Below, in pieces: positions 1 to 4,067 of a stretch of DNA of 6,956 bases. The notes below the pieces were generated by a model. That model worked only from the letters and a program-made list of their open reading frames with translations, searched no databases and was not told the DNA's origin. Within the stretch, counting starts at the first letter, position 1, and each line of letters begins with the position of its first letter. Origin of the DNA: Candidatus Omnitrophota bacterium (GTDB lineage: Bacteria; Omnitrophota; Koll11; Gygaellales; Profunditerraquicolaceae). The stretch covers positions 1-6,956 of the forward strand of contig JAQULD010000085.1 of assembly GCA_028719045.1 (NCBI GenBank), written 5' to 3'. The position numbers and the translations under genes were made by a program.

Positions 1-51
1 AAACCCCTGGTTATGGAAAAACTGGGCGATATCTTCCTTTATTTTTTTCAA
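1..51 (-). CDS. 5' end of an unidentified gene downstream of the flavodiiron protein (partial)
   Basis: Seventeen codons are visible before the window ends, beginning with a TTG at 51-49 and reading MKKIKEDIAQFFHNQGF. A strong Shine-Dalgarno (GGAAGG, 62-57) lies 5 nt upstream of the TTG and directly follows the TAA of the flavodiiron gene, so the gene is probably the next cistron of the same operon with an 11-nt gap. The short amphipathic start ending in QGF resembles, from memory only, the N-terminus of some FMN-binding split-barrel (pyridoxamine phosphate oxidase-like) proteins. That is a weak guess from 17 residues and I assign no function. TTG is the only start codon near the ribosome binding site in this frame. 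No in-frame stop separates it from the end of the preceding gene, so the exact start is not certain. Confidence 0.5.
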   Translation of the reverse strand, partial: MKKIKEDIAQFFHNQGF

Positions 52-62
52 TTCAGCCTTCC

Positions 63-1247
63 TTAAATCCTGGCGGCAAATTCTTTGCCGAAATCATAAC
101 AACGCTTAAGCTCGGTTTCATCAGGCTCGTATTTTACCGAAACGCCCGGAACCGCGGGCTCAAGCCCCGCCCCCTTTAAAACCGCCTCTATCTCTTTTAC
201 CGCGCCTCCTGCCCAGCCATAAGAACCGAACACGGCGCAAACCCTGTTCTTGGGGCCAAGACCCTTCACAAATTCCAGGAAACCCGCCATATTCGGCAGC
301 ATATCGTTATCGTGCGTCGATGAGCCGAAGAGAAAACCTTTGGCATCCAGCATTTCTTTTATGATCTCCGAACGGTCGGTGACAGGCACGTTATAAAGTT
401 TTACCTCAACGCCCGCGTCAGTCAACCCCTCTGCCATTTTTCTCGCCATTTTTTCGGTCGCTCCCCACATGGTCTCATACATCACCACGACTTTTTTCTT
501 GGTCTGGTTCTTCGACCAGTATAAATAGGCATTGATGGCTTTAGCGTGATCGCGGCGCCAGATCACCCCGTGGCTGGGAGCTATCATTTTTATCGGGATA
601 TTCATTTTCTGTATTTCTTCGATCTTCCTGTTGATGACCGCGCCTAAAGGCCAAAGGATATTCCCGTAATATTTTGCCGTTTCATCCATCAGCTCGCATT
701 CATTAACTTCGTCGTCGAATCTCTGGTTGGTCGCGTAATGCTGGCCAAAGGCGTCGTTAGGCAAAAGGAGTTCTTCTTCCCGGCAGTAAGTGAACATGCT
801 GTCCGGCCAGTGTATCATCGGCGCTTCGATAAAGGTTAAATTCCGTTTCCCTAGCGGCAATTTATCCCCGGTTTTTACAACCTGGAAATCCCAGTCGGAG
901 TAATAATGTTTGTACAGCCCCTCCTTGCACTTGGCGGTGCCGAATACCTTCGCCTTGGGACAGAGTTTCATTATCGCAGGAAGCGCTCCCGAGTGGTCCG
1001 ACTCCACGTGATTGGCAACCACGTAATCGATTTTTTCCAGAGGGACCACCTGCCTGATATTATCGATAAGCTCTTTCGAGAAAGAGCCAAGCACCGTGTC
1101 GATCAAAGCTATTTTTTCATCAATGATAAGATAGGCGTTGTAAGTAGACCCTCTATTCGTGGTATAGGTATGCCCGTGGAAAGTGCGCACATCCCAATCC
1201 ACAACACCTACCGAATAAATGTCCGGCAAAATCTTAAAACTAGACAT
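63..1247 (-). CDS. fprA: Flavodiiron protein (FprA-type O2/NO reductase, class A)
   Basis: Cytoplasmic enzyme that reduces O2 to water and/or NO to N2O with electrons from rubredoxin. The 394 residues are the normal class A length: an N-terminal metallo-beta-lactamase-like diiron domain (about 1-250) and a C-terminal flavodoxin domain (about 253-394). All seven expected iron ligands can be placed: H80, E82, D84 and H85 in HVESDHSG, then H146, D165 (LPNDAFG) and H226 (PSHGVIW). FMN-binding elements are the phosphate loop ETMWGATEKMA (258-268), SSTHDNDMLPN (309-319) and FGSYGWAGG (340-348). The Shine-Dalgarno AAAGGAG (1262-1256) lies 8 nt before the ATG and directly follows the stop of the flavin reductase gene, so the two are surely co-transcribed. 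No rubredoxin or reductase domain is fused; those functions are encoded by the two genes just upstream. Family assignment is firm. Preference for O2 or NO cannot be read from the sequence. Confidence 0.96.
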   Translation of the reverse strand: MSSFKILPDIYSVGVVDWDVRTFHGHTYTTNRGSTYNAYLIIDEKIALIDTVLGSFSKELIDNIRQVVPLEKIDYVVANHVESDHSGALPAIMKLCPKAKVFGTAKCKEGLYKHYYSDWDFQVVKTGDKLPLGKRNLTFIEAPMIHWPDSMFTYCREEELLLPNDAFGQHYATNQRFDDEVNECELMDETAKYYGNILWPLGAVINRKIEEIQKMNIPIKMIAPSHGVIWRRDHAKAINAYLYWSKNQTKKKVVVMYETMWGATEKMARKMAEGLTDAGVEVKLYNVPVTDRSEIIKEMLDAKGFLFGSSTHDNDMLPNMAGFLEFVKGLGPKNRVCAVFGSYGWAGGAVKEIEAVLKGAGLEPAVPGVSVKYEPDETELKRCYDFGKEFAARI

Positions 1248-1262
1248 TTGAATTGCTCCTTT

Positions 1263-1967
1263 CTAATAACCCGTAAAATTTTCCAGGATGATATTCGCCA
1301 GGGGAAGCTTCAATTCTTGCGTAAGCATTTTTTTCATCGCCTCGACCATGGGAGGCGGACCGCAGATGTAAAATTTCCTCTGCGGATAATCAGGCACCTG
1401 GTTCTTTATGACCTGGCTGTCAATTAGCCCTATGGTGCAGGTGAAATCCGGGGCCGGCTCGCAAAGCACATGCGCCACTTTCAATTTCGGGTATTCTTTC
1501 TGCATGGAAGAAAAATCCTCCCGGAAAACTATGTCCTTGACCGAGCGGTTGGCGTAAACCAGGACAATATCCGTGCCCAGTTTTTTATCCACCGCGTATT
1601 TGCAGATGCTCCTTATGGGGGTAATGCCTATACCACCGGAGAGAAAAGCCACTTTCGCCCCGGGGTCATCCAGGGTGAATTTACCGTAAGGAAACTGCAC
1701 GCGCAAAGGGTCGCCCGGTTTTAAAACCTCAAGCGCTTTGGAAAAGTCGCTTTGTGTTATCTTCTTGGTGAATTCTATGTAGCCTTTTTCAGTCGGCGAA
1801 CTTGATATCGAAATATACCTCTTGCACTCTTTTTCCTGAAGCAAGTGCGCGCAAAGGAACTGCCCGGCTTTAAAGTCAACCTCCTGGTTCAATTCAAGCC
1901 TGACACTTTTAACGCTATAAGTGCGGTTGATTATTTCTTTGATCTTTAATTCCAAATCATAAAGCAT
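1263..1967 (-). CDS. FNR-type FAD/NAD(P)H oxidoreductase, probable rubredoxin (or flavodiiron) reductase
   Basis: A 234-residue member of the ferredoxin-NADP+ reductase superfamily with no fused [2Fe-2S] domain. Residues 1-100 form the FAD-binding barrel, with KAGQF (33-37) and the FAD-contact motif RYISISSS (50-57). Residues 101-234 form the NAD(P) domain with SGGIGITP (110-117), YICGPPPMV (200-208) and the C-terminal ENFTGY (229-234), whose acidic and aromatic residues are typical of the nicotinamide site. The ATG is preceded by AGGATGAGG (1980-1972), which overlaps the rubredoxin stop; the gap to rubredoxin is 11 nt and to the flavodiiron gene 15 nt. I infer from this placement that it passes NAD(P)H electrons to rubredoxin and so to the flavodiiron enzyme. 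It is unlike the usual NADH:rubredoxin reductases, which belong to the two-dinucleotide-fold disulfide reductase family. A general flavin or ferredoxin reductase is the alternative. Confidence 0.88.
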   Translation of the reverse strand: MLYDLELKIKEIINRTYSVKSVRLELNQEVDFKAGQFLCAHLLQEKECKRYISISSSPTEKGYIEFTKKITQSDFSKALEVLKPGDPLRVQFPYGKFTLDDPGAKVAFLSGGIGITPIRSICKYAVDKKLGTDIVLVYANRSVKDIVFREDFSSMQKEYPKLKVAHVLCEPAPDFTCTIGLIDSQVIKNQVPDYPQRKFYICGPPPMVEAMKKMLTQELKLPLANIILENFTGY

Positions 1968-1978
1968 ACGGCCTCATC

Positions 1979-2140
1979 CTAGCTTATTTTTTCGAACATA
2001 TCCTTGGCTACTCCGCATTCGGGGCAGACCCATGTGTCGGGAAGGCTCTCGAAAGCCGTCCCGGGCTTAACACCCTGGGTAGAATCGCCTATCGCCGGAT
2101 CATAGATATACCCGCAAACCGTGCACCTGTATTTACTCAT
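1979..2140 (-). CDS. Rubredoxin
   Basis: A 53-residue one-iron electron carrier, starting at the ATG 2140-2138 and ending in TAG at 1981-1979. It has the two knuckles of the Fe(Cys)4 site, CTVCG (C6, C9) and CPECG (C39, C42), with the usual spacing, the conserved aromatic core (Y4, Y11, Y13, F30, W37, F49) and the [22 protein letters not shown] stretch found in classical rubredoxins. Length matches the 52-54 residues of the family. Its start overlaps the end of the transporter gene by 8 nt in the arrangement ATGAGTAA, with a modest AAGGGG ribosome site 6 nt upstream, so translation is probably coupled to the transporter. It lies 11 nt before the FAD reductase gene and is the likely electron shuttle between that enzyme and the flavodiiron protein. 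Identification is secure from the motifs alone. Confidence 0.97.
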   Translation of the reverse strand: MSKYRCTVCGYIYDPAIGDSTQGVKPGTAFESLPDTWVCPECGVAKDMFEKIS

Positions 2141-3029
2141 TATCAACCCCTTTTTTTACCAAACATTCGAATTGAATATTGGTGTGCTCCATGTGAAAAT
2201 TGTCTTTTAAAAGCCTATTTATTTTGTGCAGTATTTCATTGGCTTTGCTGACATGGCAGTCTTCGATCACGACATGCGCGGTCAAGGCGTACATGCCGGT
2301 GGCAATGGTCCAGGCATGCACATGATGCACTTCATGCACTCCCGGGACCTCTTTCTTGAGCGCTTCCGTCAAAACATCTATATCCAGATGCGCCGGGGTG
2401 GACTCCAGAAGTATATCCGAAGATTCCTTGATAAGATTGATCGCCCAAATGACGATCAAAATACAGATAGCGAAAGAAATTATCGGGTCGATAATGTAAT
2501 TCTTCGAGTAGAGTATTAAGAAGCCCGCCGCGACCACCGCGACACTTGAGAGCATATCGCCTATTTCATGTAAAAACGCGCTTCTTATGTTCAAATCCTC
2601 ATTACTTACCTTTGCCAGTAAAAGGGTGCTTGCCCCGTTAATGATCAAACCCAGGCCCGCCACGATAAGCATTTCCGTAGCCCTGACCGCCGAAGGCGCT
2701 AAGAACCTTGTTACCGACTCGTAAACCAGGTAGGCGGAAATGAATATCAGCACTATCCCGTTGATAAAGGCGACCAGCACTTCCGCGCGGTAAAAACCGT
2801 AGGTCCTTTTCTTGCTTACCGGCCTTAGCGCCAACAATATCGCCAGGTAACTCATGCCGAGGGAAAAAAGGTGGGTGAGCATATGCCAGGCGTCGGAAAT
2901 AAGCGCGAGGCTGTTCGTTAAAAAACCGCCGGCAAATTCTATGACCATGCCGACGGCAGTCAATATCAAGGCGGCTTTTAAGCGCCGGATTTTATTTGTT
3001 TTATGATGTAAATGGTGGGTTAGGCTCAT
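2133..3029 (-). CDS. CDF (cation diffusion facilitator) metal efflux transporter
   Basis: Inner-membrane proton-coupled divalent metal exporter (Zn2+, Fe2+, Mn2+ or Cd2+ are the usual family substrates). The 298 residues have the standard layout: a short His-rich N-terminus (H5, H6, H8, H9), six membrane segments at about 17-38, 41-68, 85-105, 118-138, 154-174 and 180-200, then a cytosolic domain (about 205-298) with the typical HHVHAWTI (235-242) and MEHTNIQFE (280-288) elements. TM5 has the canonical HxxxD metal site (H154, D158). TM2 reads DAWHMLTH, giving H49 and H53, that is HxxxH where HxxxD or DxxxD is usual. It is the first gene after a good promoter and overlaps rubredoxin by 8 nt, tying it to the oxygen-defence genes. 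No clear Shine-Dalgarno precedes the ATG, but an in-frame TAA lies 27 nt upstream, so this is the only sensible ATG. Substrate is not predictable with confidence. Confidence 0.93.
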   Translation of the reverse strand: MSLTHHLHHKTNKIRRLKAALILTAVGMVIEFAGGFLTNSLALISDAWHMLTHLFSLGMSYLAILLALRPVSKKRTYGFYRAEVLVAFINGIVLIFISAYLVYESVTRFLAPSAVRATEMLIVAGLGLIINGASTLLLAKVSNEDLNIRSAFLHEIGDMLSSVAVVAAGFLILYSKNYIIDPIISFAICILIVIWAINLIKESSDILLESTPAHLDIDVLTEALKKEVPGVHEVHHVHAWTIATGMYALTAHVVIEDCHVSKANEILHKINRLLKDNFHMEHTNIQFECLVKKGVDNE

Positions 3030-3065
3030 AAAATTAATCAGGATACTCAGGTTGAATTATGCCAT

Positions 3066-3092
3066 ATTATAACATTTTTTTAAAAAGGTCAA
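3066..3092 (-). promoter_or_regulatory. Sigma70-type promoter with extended -10, for the transporter-rubredoxin-flavodiiron operon
   Basis: On the minus strand a -35 box TTGACC (3092-3087) is followed after 15 nt by a perfect -10 TATAAT (3071-3066), preceded by TGT (3074-3072), which makes an extended -10 (TGnTATAAT). The short spacer is below the 17-nt optimum, and the extended -10 would compensate. The transcript would start near 3059-3060, leaving a leader of about 30 nt before the transporter ATG at 3029. It sits in the only sizeable intergenic gap of the window, which supports it. Its location implies that it drives the transporter, rubredoxin, reductase, flavodiiron and left-edge genes together. 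Confidence 0.75.
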
Positions 3093-3098
3093 AAATGT
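3072..3098. repeat. AT-rich inverted repeat overlapping the promoter (possible operator)
   Basis: Two perfect 8-nt arms, ACATTTTT (3098-3091 on the minus strand) and AAAAATGT (3079-3072), flank an 11-nt centre. The repeat covers most of the -35 box and the whole spacer and touches the extended -10, so a dimeric repressor bound here would block RNA polymerase. It does not fit the Fur, PerR or NsrR consensus well. The base composition is very AT-rich, so chance pairing is a real alternative. Confidence 0.35.
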
Positions 3099-3117
3099 AT
3101 TATTTTATTCCGTATCC

Positions 3118-3645
3118 TTATCTTTTATACAATCCGATCAGTTCCGTTTTATCCAGGATGTGGCCTTCCATGGCCTTCTCAAGGGATTTTTTATTGACTG
3201 CCCCGCTTAAATCCAGCGTTTTGTCCAAGGCGAAAAGTTTAAAGAAATAATGGTGAGTGCCTGACGGAGGGCACGGCCCACCGTAATTCTTCCTGCCGAA
3301 ATCATTGTTACCCTGTTTTCCCGGAACGCTGTTTTCAGCGATCCTGGAAACAACGGGGATATCATAAACCACCCAATGCACCCATGTCCCCATAGGAGCG
3401 TCGGGATCATCCACTATCAAAGCGAGGCTTTTGGCATTTTGCGGGACATCTTCGATAATAAGCTCCGGGTTTACATCCAGGGCGTCGCAGGTAAATTTCT
3501 TCGGAATAAACGCGTTGTGCTTAAATTCAGGGCTTGAGATCTTCATTTTTTTGCCTCCTCCCTGGGCGCAGGCCACTCGGATAGACAATAAGAAGACAAA
3601 TAACAAAACCAAAGCGACGCCAGGGATATTAAATTCTTTTTTCAT
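3118..3645 (-). CDS. YbhB/YbcL-family PEBP (Raf kinase inhibitor-like) protein with signal peptide
   Basis: Phosphatidylethanolamine-binding-protein fold of the bacterial YbhB/YbcL group, whose biochemical role is largely unknown. The 175 residues include the two signature motifs: DPDAPMGTWVHWV (80-92) and GGPCPPSGTHHYFF (122-135), which line the small anion-binding pocket (D80, H90 and H131/H132 region). Residues 1-27 form a Sec signal peptide: MKK, a long hydrophobic stretch (8-25), then ACA at 25-27 with likely cleavage before Q28, so the product is probably periplasmic. The ATG is only 2 nt after the stop of the response regulator gene and has no recognisable Shine-Dalgarno, which suggests coupled translation. 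A second in-frame ATG at codon 34 (3546-3544) has an excellent ribosome site and matches the usual start of cytosolic family members (MKISSPEF). The gene may therefore yield two forms. No terminator hairpin is visible after the stop. Confidence 0.92.
   Translation of the reverse strand: MKKEFNIPGVALVLLFVFLLSIRVACAQGGGKKMKISSPEFKHNAFIPKKFTCDALDVNPELIIEDVPQNAKSLALIVDDPDAPMGTWVHWVVYDIPVVSRIAENSVPGKQGNNDFGRKNYGGPCPPSGTHHYFFKLFALDKTLDLSGAVNKKSLEKAMEGHILDKTELIGLYKR
3202..3221. repeat. 20-bp direct repeat, copy 1 (inside the PEBP gene)
   Basis: This 20-bp stretch is identical to 3948-3967 in the neighbouring response regulator gene, in the same orientation and 746 bp away. In the PEBP gene it encodes TLDLSG (residues 143-148) plus two bases of the preceding codon. 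Flanking bases differ at once on both sides. Confidence 0.6.
3554..3562 (-). promoter_or_regulatory. Internal ribosome binding site for a signal-less PEBP form
   Basis: GGGAGGAGG on the minus strand, a near-perfect Shine-Dalgarno, stands 7 nt before the ATG of codon 34 (3546-3544). It is encoded in the QGGG linker just after the predicted signal peptidase site. The upstream ATG lacks such a site. Glycine codons GGA/GGC create purine-rich runs easily, so the match alone does not prove use. Confidence 0.5.
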
Positions 3646-3647
3646 GG

Positions 3648-4025
3648 TTATTTATCATTTTTGTGTATCGCTTCTTCAATTTGCGCTATAACATCCAAAG
3701 GGTTAAAAGGTTTCTTAAGGCACTTATGTATACCGCAGATGCTCAAAAGCGGCAGGTAGTCGTCTTTAAAAAAAGCCGTCATCACGATGATAGGCACATG
3801 CGCCAGTTCCGAGATATGTTTCAACTCGTCCGCCACCTGGAACCCGCTTTTCTCTGGCATCTTAAGGTCAAGCAATATTACATCCGGCTTTTCCCTGTTT
3901 GCCTCCTCCGCGACTTTTGTGGCGTTATTTACCGTTACCACCGCGTACCCGCTTAAATCCAGCGTTTCATTCAATTCCTCAAGGAATTCCTGGTCGTCAT
4001 CCACGACCATTACCTTTTTGCTCAT
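3648..4025 (-). CDS. Stand-alone response regulator receiver protein (CheY-like)
   Basis: A 125-residue single receiver domain with no output domain, cytosolic, expected to be phosphorylated by an unlinked histidine kinase. All the conserved residues are present: acidic pair D9, D10 in VVDDD, phosphoacceptor D53 in ILLDLKMP, switch T83 in VMTA, and K105 in KKPF. I chose the ATG at 4025-4023 over the in-frame ATG at 4040, five codons upstream, because GGAGGG (4038-4033) lies 7 nt before it, whereas the upstream ATG has no ribosome site and adds MEGLA before the usual MSKKVMVVDD start. It sits between nrdJ (gap about 40 nt) and the PEBP gene (gap 2 nt). No kinase gene is in the window. The output is unknown; it could act as a phosphorelay intermediate or bind a target protein. 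Its domain identity is certain, its job is not. Confidence 0.94.
   Translation of the reverse strand: MSKKVMVVDDDQEFLEELNETLDLSGYAVVTVNNATKVAEEANREKPDVILLDLKMPEKSGFQVADELKHISELAHVPIIVMTAFFKDDYLPLLSICGIHKCLKKPFNPLDVIAQIEEAIHKNDK
3948..3967. repeat. 20-bp direct repeat, copy 2 (inside the response regulator gene)
   Basis: Exact copy of 3202-3221. Here it encodes TLDLSG at residues 21-26 of the receiver domain, in the loop after helix 1, so both copies are read in the same codon frame even though the proteins are unrelated. Confidence 0.6.
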
Positions 4026-4032
4026 AGCCAAA

Positions 4033-4038
4033 CCCTCC
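4033..4038 (-). promoter_or_regulatory. Ribosome binding site that fixes the response regulator start
   Basis: GGAGGG on the minus strand, 7 nt before the ATG at 4025-4023. It overlaps the upstream in-frame ATG (4040-4038), so initiation at that upstream codon would have to occur without any Shine-Dalgarno. Confidence 0.75.
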
Positions 4039-4067
4039 ATTCTTTACAGCTAAACTTCCGCGGCTCG

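Noticed and set aside
906..1427. Plus-strand open frame of 173 residues across the flavodiiron and reductase genes
   Set aside because: It lies opposite two genes with complete catalytic motifs, spans their junction, has no ribosome site of note and its translation resembles no protein family.
3056..3075. PerR/Fur-like box around TTATAATATGGCATAAT
   Set aside because: Only a 4-nt arm on each side (TATG/CATA) is symmetrical, and the similarity comes mainly from the -10 element.
3041..3117. Long-range inverted repeat AGGATAC...GTATCCT at the ends of the intergenic gap
   Set aside because: Seven-nt arms about 65 nt apart with no U-run; not a terminator and likely chance.
3059..3250. Plus-strand 63-residue frame starting in the intergenic gap
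   Set aside because: Most of it is antisense to the PEBP gene, the start lies in the minus-strand promoter and no ribosome binding site precedes it.
3568..3645. Lipoprotein signal (Cys26) in the PEBP protein
   Set aside because: The residues before Cys26 are R-V-A, and Arg at -3 does not fit a lipobox; ACA before Q28 fits signal peptidase I.
4026..4040. Longer start of the response regulator (adds MEGLA)
   Set aside because: The upstream ATG has no Shine-Dalgarno and overlaps the good site that serves the ATG at 4025.
4041..4067. Possible terminator between nrdJ and the response regulator
   Set aside because: Only a short CCGCGG palindrome is present, with no stable stem or U-tract.
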